Assembly (NCBI GenBank): GCA_963989245.1
Contig: OZ022353.1
Location: forward strand, 27,195,593 to 27,259,592
DNA: 64,000 bases
Direction of reading: 5' to 3'
Origin: Nansenia antarctica
Taxonomy: Eukaryota; Chordata; Actinopteri; Argentiniformes; Microstomatidae
Shown: piece after piece, positions 40,448 to 51,180 of the stretch
Layout of the letters: the number at the start of each line of letters is the position of its first letter
Position numbering within the stretch: position 1 is the first letter of the stretch
Position numbers and translations under genes: made by a program
Notes under the pieces: generated by a model
What the model was told of the DNA's origin: nothing
What the model saw: the letters and a program-made list of their open reading frames with translations, nothing else
The model's database searches: none

Positions 40448-42454
40448 CAAGCAACCGACTTGGGTATCGATTGCTTCAGACCACCCTGCCGTGATCTTCA
40501 AGTCACAACCTATTATTTTCTACAATCCATAAACAACTCAACTGTCAAGCGAAAGGAATGAACGATTAGTTAGAATTATTCATTATATAATCATATACAT
40601 TGATTTAAAACTTGTGGAATCAATCAATTGTTTTGTGAAACAGAAAATGAATGATCTGAATAATTAATTCAACTAATAAGTAATTAATTAAAGTATTAAT
40701 TAAGTATGACTGAACAGTCATTCACAACATCAATCTATGCATCAACCTTTTAGATTCTTTCACCAACATTCTGCAAGCAGGCACAGAGCCGGTTTATTGA
40801 GGGTAACGACTGGCCTATTCGCTTCGCGTGCTCTCTGTGTGTGTGAAATGTGCCTGCGCTGCCCATGCGCGAGTCCCCGTGTGTAAACTGCGCGTGAACT
40901 CGCCTCTTTTCCTAGGGCTCGTGAATGAATTCTATCAAATATCTTTAAACTACTTTAAATATCCCGATGATCAGTTCACTATCTTTCTATCTCTAAATTA
41001 CTACAATCTTTATATGAATGGATTTAACTTTATCTTTTATGCAACAATCAAATTCAGCTTCCCTTGTAGTAGAAAGGATTTTCAGCTCTGTGTGTGTCCG
41101 CTTTTGCAGAGCAGGAAGGGGGGGGCTCTATTGTTCTTGAAAACCCACGGCTGTGTTGGGGCCTGCTTAAAACAATCTCTTTAACACAACTTGTTTTCAT
41201 AAACAATTACTTTTCACGACACAGCAATATCAAGATTATCTTTCAATGCAGTTAAACGTATTATTTCACTTTGTTCCTTCAGACCTCCCCTCTTCCCAGG
41301 GCGCAGTCTCAGGCTGGAACCCTTTCCGCTGAGGTCCTTTCCAAAGGACATCTCATCTCAGCCTCTCTGCTTCCCAGGCGTCTCCTTTTCAGAGCCCTGA
41401 TCACAGAAAGCACCACTCGCCTACTAGCTGTACGTCGCTTTCAGCTTATGGTGGCCTGACTGTACATTGAGCTGAGCGCTACTGCCATATCATATGGCCT
41501 TACGTTCTTGAGCGACCCAACCGGCCGGTGACCCAGTCGATAGCGACCCCCTGCCAATGTATAACACTGGCCCTGTAGCGGTGATTAGCCGCCCAGGTGG
41601 GAACCGACGGTCTGATCCCTAGCCCACTTTGCTATGGGTCTAGAAACTTTGACCGTTTACACCAGCCTTGCCTGTTCACGGGTGTAGCTTCCTCTCACAT
41701 CCCGCTAGGTGTGGGCTGTCGCCCACGTACCACGCACTGCCCACACACCTACATGCGACAGCTGCGCCGACTAGACGGTACCACGGTAGTATGTTCATTC
41801 ATACTTCATCAGACACGGGGGCCTTCAGTCCTCTCCCCAGCACTATAGATATATTTAACGTGCCCTCGGAACTTTGCAATTCCACCGCCGCCTGTTTTTG
41901 GCTAGGTTCGGGGTGCCTAATCCCCTGCCTAACCAAATGTTTCATTCTAATATTCTCTAATGCCTTTTTTCCACGGCCTCTCTCTCAAGAGGGACCTGAG
42001 CGCCTGCAGGCATAAGGCTCGTCTGTAAGACGGCACTAAAGCAATTAGCTCCGTTCACAAGGACAATGGTCCTTTTGTCTTATCAAACAGGAATTCTCAT
42101 TCCTTATACATAATAACACAATCATCAGCTTCTCGCTAATCTTCACAATAACCAATATTGCCGACCCATTAACAAAACGTCTTCCGTTAATTTTCTGTCG
42201 ACAAGTCTACACTTTTCATATAGACACTACTAAAGTTCGTCTCCCTTTAGTACCACAGGCACACACACGATATTTTCCCAATACAGTGCAATTTACACAT
42301 ATATGTACAAATACAGATTTCTAAATCCGGCTCTTTAATTCAATCCAATTGTAATTATCTTATATTTCTAACAGATACTCAACACAAATCAAGATTCTTT
42401 TGTTTATAGCTTAAGACCATTTATTACAAAAGTACATCAAAGCTGAACGCTGGT

Positions 42455-42538
42455 CTGGCAGAGAGAGAGAGACAGAGAGAGCAGAGAGAGAGGGAGGGGG
42501 AGCAGCTGCTGGGTTACAGGCACAGAGAGAGAGCACAG

Positions 42539-42599
<61 letters not shown>

Positions 42600-42605
42600 G
42601 AGGGG
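42455..42605. repeat. (GA)n-rich microsatellite
   Basis: Imperfect then nearly pure GA repeats (purest about 42545-42600) within the provirus leader, just downstream of the splice donor. Confidence 0.9.
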
Positions 42606-42611
42606 GAATGG

Positions 42612-42625
42612 TACTTACCTCCAGG
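42612..42625 (-). promoter_or_regulatory. Candidate major splice donor of the provirus
   Basis: The reverse strand reads CTGGAGGTAAGTACC, a near-perfect 5' splice site, about 65 nt downstream of the PBS, where retroviruses place their major donor. Its natural acceptor (env) is missing; a TTTCAG just before gag is another possible partner. Confidence 0.5.
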
Positions 42626-42687
42626 CGCTGAATGAAGAGATGCAAAAATTGACGGTCACTATAATCACTATAAGCTATATATATTTA

Positions 42688-42707
42688 CTCGTGGACTAGG
42701 CTCGCCA
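42688..42707 (-). promoter_or_regulatory. Candidate tRNA primer-binding site
   Basis: The reverse strand reads TGGCGAGCC then TAGTCCACGAG. Starting with TGG (complement of tRNA CCA), the first 9 nt match the acceptor end of some Arg tRNAs. The remaining bases do not obviously fit, and no LTR end CA lies directly before it, so primer identity is tentative. Confidence 0.45.
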
Positions 42708-42709
42708 TT

Positions 42710-43313
42710 ATTTCGTATATTTTGGTATCTGTTACTGCTAAAAATGAAGAAGAGTTCTTGAGCAAATTTAAGACTGTTTATTCAAAAAAAGCAGGTTACA
42801 CAGCATGGCCCCTCAATGGAGCTGGTCATCCGAATCGGTCACAGGATATGAGAGAAAAGAGAAAGAGCCAATGTGTGTACAGGATTTTATACCCCCCCCT
42901 GTCACTGTCGCTGAGCCAATCAAAACAGAGATATGGTCTTGTTAACATCTGGTAATGATCAGTCCACGTCATTTTAATTTGGTCAGATACAAAGTTTGCC
43001 AGTGAAGTCATAGTAGTTTTCTGTCCTGTAAATAGGATGTTATTATCTTATTATCTTATTATCAGGGGCCATCCTAAGGATTCTTTTGGGTTCATGCTGT
43101 GCATTATCTGCCATACACTTGGTTTAATGCAATTCACCCTATGGTCTAATACAATTCTAATGCAATTTATGCTATGGGCGTCTTGCTGGCTCGGGCCCTA
43201 ATGCAATTATATCTACCCATGATGATATTACAGCCTCTGCACATGCTGGTCAAAAGGCCATTGTGTGTATTAGAGGGCCATTGCTATGGTTACAGAGCAT
43301 GAAATACACGACA
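42710..43313 (-). repeat. 5' LTR of the provirus
   Basis: The reverse strand starts TGTCGTGTATTTC at 43313 beside gypsy DNA. It has an inverted CCAAT (42916-42920), TATAAAA (42885-42891) and AATAAA (42777-42782) in the order U3, TATA, poly-A signal. The inner end near the PBS is uncertain (42710-42735). No second LTR is present for comparison. Confidence 0.7.
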
Positions 43314-43680
43314 ACATCTCCACGTACCTGGTAGCGTAGGTGCGTATAGGTGTGCCGTTAGCGGCGTCCATCGGGGGGCCGTATCCACCAACCATGGTGT
43401 CCACAGCCGATGCAGGGAGGACGATGTACTTGCCGTCTGCAGGTGGAGCCTCCAGCAGCCCCATCGCTCGTGCCGTTGTTGCGGCATCCAACGCCGCTAC
43501 CACATGGTAATATTTTGTTACATCCTGAGTTATTCCCCTCAGTTCAAACTTGGCTTCGATGTGCTGAAACCATGGCCGGGGGCTGTGCTGCTCGAACTCG
43601 GGTAACTTCATCGCTGCGGCGTAGACGTTAGCTGAGGCTACTGCCGGCGCTATTACAACGTTATCTTGCATTTTTATCAA
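43314..43680 (-). pseudogene. Second copy of the gypsy gag N-terminus
   Basis: Residues 1-125 of the shortened Gag at 32295-33095 are repeated here with identical wording (KLPEFEQHSPRPWFQHIEAK) and a handful of silent changes, then the frame enters provirus LTR. It is part of duplication copy 2. Confidence 0.88.
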
Positions 43681-43694
43681 CGTTCGGGGTCGAG

Positions 43695-43894
43695 TGAGTA
43701 GAAACGAGGAGACGGTAGACAGGTTGTCGAGTTGGACGTTTTACTTCCCAACTTTGAATGTCAGAACAGCAGCAATAGTATAACAGTGCAACAGCATATC
43801 GTAACAACAACTTCACGTGAAACTCTTGTGTATCAACAGGTATGACTAACTCTAAACACTACCCAGAAAGCCCCCTGGGTTGAACTCTCAACTC
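43695..43894 (-). repeat. Second copy of the partial gypsy LTR
   Basis: Matches 33110-33309 over its whole length and ends at the same truncation point. Confidence 0.88.
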
Positions 43895-44281
43895 TGTTCT
43901 TATCTTATTTTTTAGGTTTTCTGCCCGAAATGACATGCCCACAGTGAATATAGAATATCTCCACAATCACAAGGGCCTTCATAATGATCTTGGTATCAAA
44001 TGAAAGCTAACACCTGTGGGGTGACTGTAAAAGTTTCAGAATCAAAAATATATATAACTGTGTCAGAGTAAATAGAGCTAGAACATTGTGAAAAATCACA
44101 AATTCACTCTCCGCCTAAAACAAATACAGCTTTTAGAGTGAATATCAGCTTGGAAACCTGACTGAATAAGCCCAAATCATCTAGGAATCAGTACTCCAGG
44201 GTCTGATGAGTACTTGTGCCAAATTAGATGCTAGTAATGTGAACCAGTGCAACGTTGTTGCATAACTATATGTTATGTTAT
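43895..44281. repeat. Unclassified ~385-bp repeat, copy 2
   Basis: Near-identical to 33310-33695; differences include CACAGGGG vs CACAAGGG and AAGTGTCAG vs AAGTTTCAG. It joins a LINE at GGGGATGATCTGCAG. Confidence 0.85.
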
Positions 44282-45151
44282 GGGGATGATCTGCAGCAGC
44301 TTTTAAAGGTGGCAAAGAAGGAATTGTACAAATTAAAATGCTGGTTTGATAGCTAGTTTGTATCATTAAATCTGAATAAAACCAAATTCATGCTATTTGG
44401 AAATCGCAAAATAAATACAGAACTTAATAGACCACAAACTCTGCTGGAAACCACACATAAAACATCTGTGCTCAAAGATTGCGAGAAGCTTGGGAATTCT
44501 GGGTAAAATGAAATACATCTTAAATCAGAAATCACTATACACTCTGTATTGCACACTCATTGTACCCTACCTGTCATATTGTGTTGAAGTTTGGGGAAAT
44601 ACATATCAACCTACAAAAGATATGCACATTGCAAAAAAGAGCAAAAAATGTTCATGGGCAGAGATGGGGGTTCTAATCTAAGAGGGAAATTGAATCTAAA
44701 ACAACCTATTGTCCGTCAACGCTCAAAAGCATTTGTGGGGTATCCATTTGGAATGGTAATAGTAATACTATTAAAATGTTTAAATGCAAATATAAACAGG
44801 AATTCTTGGATAAATATAAGTTAGAGGAGCTTGAAAATAACGTGAACTAGTATTTTTGTAATTATTTAGTTATCTTTTGCTGAGGCTAGGTATATTATTT
44901 TTGATATTGATAGATAATGTATTGCATAATAATATGATATTGTAAGGAAGGGGCAGGACCAGATAAGCTTTGCTTCTTTCTGTCCCTTCTCGAACAAAAC
45001 CATTGTTGACTATTACTTCCATGTCTAGGAAGATATATTTTTATAGTTTTTTTCTTTTTACATTTTTTATTTTTTATTTTTTGTTACTACAAATGTGTGT
45101 GTTTTTATGGTTGAAATGTTCAAGATAAATAAAGATCAATTCAAATCAAAT
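44282..45151 (+). mobile_element. LINE 3' part, degenerate
   Basis: Reads GDDLQQLLKVAKKELYKL, SLNLNKTKFMLFGN, then across shifts MKYILNQKSLYTLYCTLIVP and YLSYCVEVWGNTYQPT, the RT thumb and C-terminal blocks of a non-LTR element. A 3' UTR ends ATAAATAAAGATCAATTC with AAATCAAAT. The palm domain is missing and frames are broken. The family differs from the L2 and Rex1-like copies elsewhere in the window. Confidence 0.75.
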
Positions 45152-45414
45152 TGTTCCAGGCGAACGCCTACCCTATATTATAGCACTCGGCTTAATTCAG
45201 AAGCTATAATTGAGCCGCTATCACAGGACGTAAATACAAAGCTCATTCACCTGCATTAAATTTCAAGTATATTTGGTATTTATAGACGTTAGTGCGTACG
45301 CAATTTTAAACAAGCGCAGCCCGTTTTATAAATAATGCTTACGTCCATTTAGAAAAATGTGCTTACGTGCAAGTCAAAGATGAAGTTCAAGTACTTTTTT
45401 ATAAATGAGGCCCT

Positions 45415-45890
45415 TGATCTCCCATCTGCACCATGTACGTTTAGCCAATTATTTGTTGTCACTATTATTATTATTATTATTGTTGTTGAATGTTACAGTT
45501 AGACCTTGTTACTAATTAAATGTAGGCATTAGGCAAATCAAATAAAGTTGATTAGTACAGTGCTACTTTATACAGTATGTAGTAGAATGACACAAAGGAC
45601 TTAATGTAGTGGTGTAACAGTATGGATGTGCTACTTATTAATAAATAAATCTTATTTATTCACTTGGTAACACTTTACTTGAATCCTCCATCATACGGTC
45701 TTCATAAAGTTGACATTAGAGGCGTATGTTTGGATTTGCCTGTAGGTGAAGGAACACCAAGCACAGCACTACAGCCTGCAGACACCCTTCTTCTTCGGCG
45801 TATGGGTAGTTGTTTTCCTCTCCACTCCACCAGGCTCGGGGCCGAGGGGCTACCCTTTTACCACCCCGAGACCTGGTTGAGGGGCTCACC
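45415..45890. other. No recognisable gene
   Basis: AT-rich, with a short (ATT)n run near 45465. Probably internal DNA of the large hAT or an unrecognised insertion. Confidence 0.45.
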
Positions 45891-45894
45891 CGGG

Positions 45895-47025
45895 CTATAT
45901 TTCTGGACACCCCTCCAGAAGCCACGTCATCGTCTCGTCATCTAATACCGACAGACCATGCATCCCGTTGGGTGGGTGGTACACCGGGCAATCCAGGATA
46001 ACATGGTCTGCGGTTTGGTCCTCTGCACCACACTCGCACGACGCATTTGGGGCCAAGCCCCATCTGTGCATTGATGAGCGGAAACGCCCGACGCCGGTCC
46101 GGAGACGATTGAGCCTCACCCAGGATAGCCTTGGCAAGTCCATCCCGAGGGGCTCAGGGCCGGCGACTGGGATGTGGTCGCGGAGTTTGGAGGTGTTTCC
46201 CTCCCACTCCGCGCGCCACATATAATCCGCCCATCCTGCCGTACTGATGTTAAGATCTCTGCATTGCTGCCTGAGATCCTGTGCGGCAGGCACAAATGGG
46301 TGTCTCGACTTGAGACGCCGGGAGGGCTCCACTGTTATAGTGAGCCTATCATGGAGCAGATGGTTATTAAGCTCCACGGCCCAGCAGGCGAAACGTGCTG
46401 TGGCTCCCATGCGGCGGAGGCCTGCGGGCTGGATGCCTGCTAGGATGGGAAGGTTGTCCATGGGGGTAGGACGCAGGCATCCTGTCACAATGCGCAAGGC
46501 TTCGTTTATAGGCGAGTCGATGAGGCGGGTGTGGGCACTGCGACACCATATTGGGGCGCATTATTCACTAGTTGAATAAACGAGGGCTAGGGCTTCCGTG
46601 CGCAAGGTCCTTGCGCCGGCGCCCCAGCCTGAGCCAACCAGTCGCCTCATCAACGCCACACGAGCTGTTAACTTCTTGCGCAGTGACTCGAGTCGCCGCC
46701 GAAACGTGAGCGTCCTGTCCAATGTCACGCCGAGATAGATTGGCTCAGCGGAATATGGCAGGGGAGTTCCATCTAGGTGTACTCTAAGCTCACGTTTAGC
46801 CTCCCTGTTGTTAAGGTGGAAGGCAGCCGACACTGTCTTTGCCTCGCTAAGCATCAATCTCCATTTCTGGAAGTATGCCACTGTACACCACTGCGAGGTC
46901 GTCTGCGTAGGCGTACTTCCGCGAGAGTGTGTAGGGCAGGTCATAGGTGTATATATTATAGAGGAGGGGGGCCAGGACCGATCCCTGAGGGACGCCGTTC
47001 TTAAGGCGTCGAAGCCTGCTTAGCT
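45895..47025 (-). pseudogene. Non-LTR reverse transcriptase C-terminal half, clade uncertain
   Basis: Reverse-strand pieces in order: 46880-47025 reads GVPQGSVLAPLLYNIYTYDL and KYAYADDLA (RT catalytic YADD); 46561-46944 reads SEAKTVSAAFHLNNREAKRE, LGVTLDRTLTFRRRLESL, LVGSGWGAGARTLRTEALAL; 45895-46497 reads MRIVTGCLRPTPMDNLPILA and a C-terminal CECGAEDQTADHVILDCP, a CCHC-like motif near the end. Two frameshifts or stops separate the parts. Its G+C content is higher than its surroundings. No 5' half or tail was found. Confidence 0.8.
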
Positions 47026-47034
47026 GTCCGCAAC

Positions 47035-47490
47035 TGGTGCAGACACCCCATCAACAACAACAAGCACAAGAAGAACTGCTTCTACCACAGGGCCGTCCAG
47101 GCCCTGAACACAGCAAAGACCTAAGTTCTGGGCCCTGGACAGTCTGGACGGATTGTATGGCAGCTGCTGGACTGAAAAAATCAGGTGTAGTGCTGAGGCA
47201 CAAACATGTACATTTCAAGCCTGCAAACTGTGACACTTTAAATAACGTGAAAAAATACTATTGTGCAATATGACAACCCTAGTTGACTATCTGTACAGTA
47301 TAGTACAGTGGATTGTGTACATAGCCTTTATTTATGTAAACCAGCTCCTTACCTTCTTGTGATTTTTTTTTCTAAAAGTTTTTTTTTTTTTTCCTTTCCT
47401 AACACCAGGGGAGCCACCCCTCCTAAATTTCGTTGTTTGGTACCTGTACTGTAGCAATGACAATAAAGTCCATTCATTCATTCATTCATT
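47035..47490 (+). mobile_element. Rex1/CR1-like LINE 3' end
   Basis: A C-terminal coding scrap (KNCFYHRAVQALNTAKT, then stop) is followed by a 3' UTR with ACCAGGGGAGCCACCCC, TTGTTTGGTACCTGTACT, TGACAATAAAGTCC and an (ATTC)n tail. It is the same family as the tails at 545-640, 24447-24530 and 56953-57050. Confidence 0.85.
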
Positions 47491-47726
47491 CAAGGCAGCA
47501 CCTACAGATCCTGCTGCTACAGATCCTGTCATTTTAATTTATAAAAATAAATATTTTTGTCTTGAAACCATTGTTGTCCATATTTTTACTGTTGAATGTG
47601 TGGGTGGTGATGAGGCAGTACTGGTGGATTAATGTGGTGGTGCCCCTAAAACTTTGCCGGGGGGGGGCATCAAATCATACTCTTGCCTAGGGCACCTAAA
47701 TGACTAGAGCCGGCCCTGGTAGTGGC

Positions 47727-48225
47727 AGTCAGTTATGTCATCTGGTAACTGCTGTATCTTTTCACTTAATGATACATACAGCAACTGGGAGGCGTTTCAT
47801 TGGTCTGTTGCTACAGTACATCCCATTTCTCCACTCCTAACGCCAGAAATATGCACTTATGCACTTCCTAACATTGATGTAATAGCATTGCATGGTCCGA
47901 GCATGGGCACCAGTGCATTCATGGACTTGGTATTCATGACTTGAGACTTGACTCAGGGCTAAATTACACACGCATGCCTGACGCTGATGCCTACTGCTTG
48001 CTCACTATTGAGTCGGACTGTCGCCTATTTTTCAGCGCGTGAGGCTGACGTGAAAATGATCTACCAGCAACATAGACTACAGTTTCAATGTCTACATCTG
48101 TAAATATGTTTTTGTTTTTTTTATCAACACTTCGCTATCTGTTTCAAAGCAGAAACCCCACGTAAACTATAATTATATTATGTTAATAAGTTAAAAGAAC
48201 ATCAGGTGAAGGGCAGTATTTTTCC
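47727..48225. other. No recognisable gene
   Basis: Right flank of the large hAT, starting just after the GTAGTGGC duplication. No motif identified. Confidence 0.5.
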
Positions 48226-48235
48226 AGTGATTTCT

Positions 48236-48487
48236 CCCTCTCTCTCTCTCTCGCTCTCTGTTCGGTAGTTCGGTATTCTCTTGCCACTGCAACATTCTGT
48301 CACATGAAATGACATGTCATTGACACGATTGCGCTACTACTCTTTCTCTCGTTCTCTCTCTCTCGCTCACACACACACACGCACACACACAGGTACTTGC
48401 TTCTATGTATCGTCATCTTGGTGCGTTCTTCTAGCATCAACATCTAATGATTATCTTCCTCTACCCTCCCATCTCTCTCTCTCTGCA

Positions 48488-48539
<52 letters not shown>

Positions 48540-48569
48540 TGTGTGTGTGCGTGTGTGTGTGTGTGTGTA
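48236..48569 (+). repeat. Compound CT/CA/GT microsatellites
   Basis: (CT)n near 48236-48262 and 48340-48366, (CA)n near 48368-48390, and (GT)n at 48491-48569 interrupted by ACGT and GCGT. The ORF across it is low complexity. Confidence 0.92.
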
Positions 48570-48603
48570 CAACTGCTTCGTTTCACTTTTCGAATCGCTC
48601 GTT

Positions 48604-48970
48604 AATTCTTATCCACCTCATTTTTCAGGTTTTCTGCTCGAAATGACATGCCCACAGTGAATATAGAATATCTCCACAATCACAAGGGCCTTCATAATGA
48701 TCTTGTTATCAAATGAAAGCTAACACCTGTGGGGTGGCTGTAGAAGTGTCAGAATCAAAATCTATGTTACTGTGTCAGAGTAAATAGAGCTAGAACATTA
48801 TAAAACATCTCAAATTCAGTCTCCGCCTAAAAAAAACAACTGCTTTTACAGTGAATATCACCTTGGAAACCTGATGACCAAGCCCAAATCATCTAGGAAT
48901 CAGTACTCCAGGGTCTTATTAGTACTTGTGCCAAAGTCGATGCTAGTAATGTGAGCAAATGCAACTTTGT
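48604..48970. repeat. Unclassified repeat, copy 3 (diverged)
   Basis: Shares GAAATGACATGCCCACAGTG, AATGAAAGCTAACACCTGTG and GAATCAGTACTCCAGGGTCT with copies 1 and 2, with more substitutions. It is not next to gypsy DNA here, so the repeat is an independent family. Confidence 0.8.
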
Positions 48971-50385
48971 ACCTGTTTTAGTACAGGTATGTTTAGGCGG
49001 ACACCTATATGTTTAGGCCATTTGGAGATATTTTGACACCATCTTTGACCTTTGACCTTTCTCATGTATCAGATATTTATTTTGGGGGGGATTTTTTTGG
49101 GGTTGGCCGACCAATGGTATGGAAATTCGGCGTTGAAACCGGACATGACACATTCTCCAGTTGGAGAAAACTGGAAGTGACTTCGGCCGTGTTTACCGTC
49201 TCGGAAACAAAAGGGTGGCATCGTATAGCATGCAAAGTTGTGAAAAAAATGTGATATCGATGAAGAGAATTGATCGAGGTAAGCTCTTTATATCACTTCG
49301 GATCCACCTGTGGGTCCGTTGGATCAGAAAAGGTTATTAAGGATGGATGACAGCAGAGACTGAACCCAGAACAATTTACAATCTAGTGAAATGAAACATT
49401 ATATTATTGATGGCCATCATCAAAGGCAAACTCAATGTACACCTAGATAGGGCTGACTGTAGCAGCTCCGCAGGAGAGACGCAGTAACACGCTTCCAGTA
49501 GGGACGATGCTAGAAAAACTACAAAACTAAAAAACTGGTGCTGTATGGATGAGCTGCTGTGGAAAAAGCTGGTGTGGAAAGAAGGAGACCCACATATGAT
49601 GTCACTCAGGTTATAGGTCAGGGGGAAGTCACAGATCACACAGACAGCCATCTTGGAATGACCATGTGGCCTAGACAAAGAATCGTAAAATCCCCCAAGG
49701 AATGCTCCGTCATAAAACCCCCGTGTCAGGAGAATTCTTATAGAGCTATACAAGTTTATAAATGTGTGCCAAAGACAAATTCTACAGGTCCATACATTAT
49801 ATATAGTTTATGTGTGTATGTGTGTGTCAAAATATACCACACAAACTTTTTTGGAGGAGTTCCTCAACGGGAGCCATCATCAGTCAAGGTCATTTCAAAT
49901 ATACATGTATGTGCTTGATTAAGTTTACCTGCCACAATGGAACCAATAGAATACTCCTAAAAAAACACCACCCACTTGATACTGCAGACACAGTCAAATA
50001 AATGCTAAAGTATTTTGAATTCTTTATTACATAATAGTACACCAGACATTAGTACACCAGCGTTAATATTTGTGTTTAAGACAACATCACCTTCACCTAC
50101 ACAAACCACATAAACCACACAAAACAGAGTAGTCGTAGAGTATTGCAATACTGTGCTTCGTTGTTATGTACCAAATACTGCATGACAATGGAAACATATT
50201 TTAAAGATGTTGTTCCTAAAAAATGTAATAATTTAGGATTTGAAGTCAATGAGGTATTCTCAGCTTTTATTTGATGGTATTCATATAAATATTAGTTTCA
50301 TAATTTTGAAATGGCAACACATCCATCGTTTTTTATTATTTATTTGAGGGCACCAAAAGTAATAGTACAGATTCATAAACTGAAT
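48971..50385. other. No recognisable gene
   Basis: Short ORFs lack conserved motifs. Nothing structured was seen. Confidence 0.45.
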
Positions 50386-50389
50386 GAAG

Positions 50390-51180
50390 CAGTCATGTTT
50401 AGTATTTAGTTGACAATTCTTTGCACGCAATTACTGCCAGAAGTCTGCAACCCATTAACCCCACCAGACGTGTACTGCAGCCATCTTCAGTTGTTTTGAT
50501 TTATTTTGCCTAAAATGTTATCATCGGGAAATGAAATGCATGTTCAATTGGATTACAATCTGAAGATTGACTTGGCCAGTCAAGAACTTTCCACTTTTTG
50601 GCCCTGAAAAACTCCCTAGTTTCTATGGCAGTATATGTTCTGGGTAGATTTCTTACCGTTTCTTACTGCTGACATCAGCAGTTACATCATCAACATGCCC
50701 AAACCATAACACCCCATCCACCACATTTCACAGCTGTACATTTTGGGCAGATCCTTTTTTCTCCAAACTTTCTTGCAATCACTCTGGTAGATGATAACAT
50801 TCATCTTACCAATGATTCATCCTGCAGTGAAGCCTCTGTAATTTGGCTGGTGACGTATTCTGCGGATGGCAGTCTCTGACGCCTACCGCCTGGAGAGTGT
50901 TCCTGATCTGTGGGACAGCTGTTTTGGAGTTTTCTTCTTCTGTCATCCACGGTGGAAGTCTTCCTTGACCTACCATTGCTCACCAGTGTTTTTTATTTTC
51001 TTTTTAATGATGTTCCAAACTGTTGATTTTCACGAGCCTAATGTTTTGGCTTTGTTTCTGATAATGGCTTCCTTTACTTTCATTGACCTCTCTTTGGTCC
51101 TCATGTTGACAGACAGACACAAAAAGCAAATGCAACGCCTAGATTCAATAACACACAGACCATTAAATAAAAGCTGATCG
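50390..51180 (-). pseudogene. Degenerate Tc1/mariner transposase
   Basis: Reverse-strand translation across many stops reads SMKVKEAIIRNKAKTLGS, KSTVWNIIKKK, then TVDDRRRKLQNSC, SQITEASLQDESL and KVWRKKDLPKMYSCEMWW, followed by a diverged catalytic region. The 'KEAII.....KTL....STVW.I.KKK' and 'T..DDR.I' patterns are the N-terminal helix-turn-helix and linker of Tc1-family transposases. No intact catalytic motif remains and TIRs were not found. An old, dead copy. Confidence 0.65.

Larger units (their letters stand above)
39656..42620 (-). other. Provirus leader (~3 kb), no large ORF
   Basis: Between the splice donor and gag there is no ORF with a recognisable product. It contains three tandem copies of a 59-bp AT-rich unit (about 40137-40310), a doubled CTCF-like motif (40388-40447), GC-richer sequence (41280-42060) and a GA-rich microsatellite (about 42455-42605). 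A splice-acceptor-like TTTCAG lies two bases upstream of the preferred gag ATG. Part of this could be an undetected inserted element. Confidence 0.5.
33849..43313 (-). mobile_element. Endogenous retrovirus-like provirus, lacking env and 3' LTR
   Basis: Reverse-strand order: 5' LTR (about 42710-43313), PBS (42688-42707), splice donor (about 42621), ~3-kb leader, gag (37493-39655), in-frame TAG, protease-RT-RNase H-integrase (to 33849). The provirus ends abruptly in integrase C-terminal sequence at 33849. No env and no 3' LTR follow, so the 3' third is deleted, with ACA microhomology at the break. The gag-TAG-pol plan and the YMDD RT resemble gamma/epsilon-type retroviruses. It is an old genomic copy, not an infectious genome. 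Confidence 0.88.
33707..44294. repeat. Tandem duplication unit, copy 2, split by the provirus
   Basis: 33707-33848 and 43314-44294 together repeat 32590-33706. The provirus (33849-43313) lies between GAAACACA and ACATCTCC, words that are contiguous in copy 1. Scattered single-base differences (for example AACTTTG vs AACGTTG) show that the copies have diverged somewhat. Confidence 0.85.
17712..45414 (-). mobile_element. PIF/Harbinger transposon expanded by nested insertions
   Basis: Perfect 15-bp inverted ends AGGGCCTCATTTATA (17712) and TATAAATGAGGCCCT (ending 45414) with similar subterminal 'GTACTTT' and 'TACGTCC' words. A HARBI1-like transposase remnant lies inside on the reverse strand (23519-23671). 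No clear 3-bp TSD was found. Its own DNA is about 17712-17957, 23405-23672 and 45152-45414. The remainder is retroelements and a Tc1-like element. Confidence 0.65.
13015..47718. mobile_element. hAT-type element expanded to 34.7 kb by nested insertions
   Basis: The left end CAGGGCCGGATCTAGGCAT and the reverse complement of the right end, CAGGGCCGGCTCTAGTCAT, match at 17 of 19 positions. They are flanked by a perfect 8-bp duplication GTAGTGGC (13007-13014 and 47719-47726), the hAT TSD length. The element's own DNA seems limited to a few hundred bases near each end and possibly parts of 17062-17705 and 45415-45890. I see no transposase of its own, so it was probably a MITE-like non-autonomous copy. 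All features between these coordinates are later insertions into it or into one another. Confidence 0.85.

Noticed and set aside
39656..42620. env or accessory gene in the provirus leader
   Set aside because: No ORF above about 120 codons and no envelope motifs such as a CXXC or fusion peptide-transmembrane arrangement. The position upstream of gag is also wrong for env.
48314..48646. ORF across GT/CT microsatellites
   Set aside because: Val-Cys and Ser-Leu dipeptide runs; not coding.
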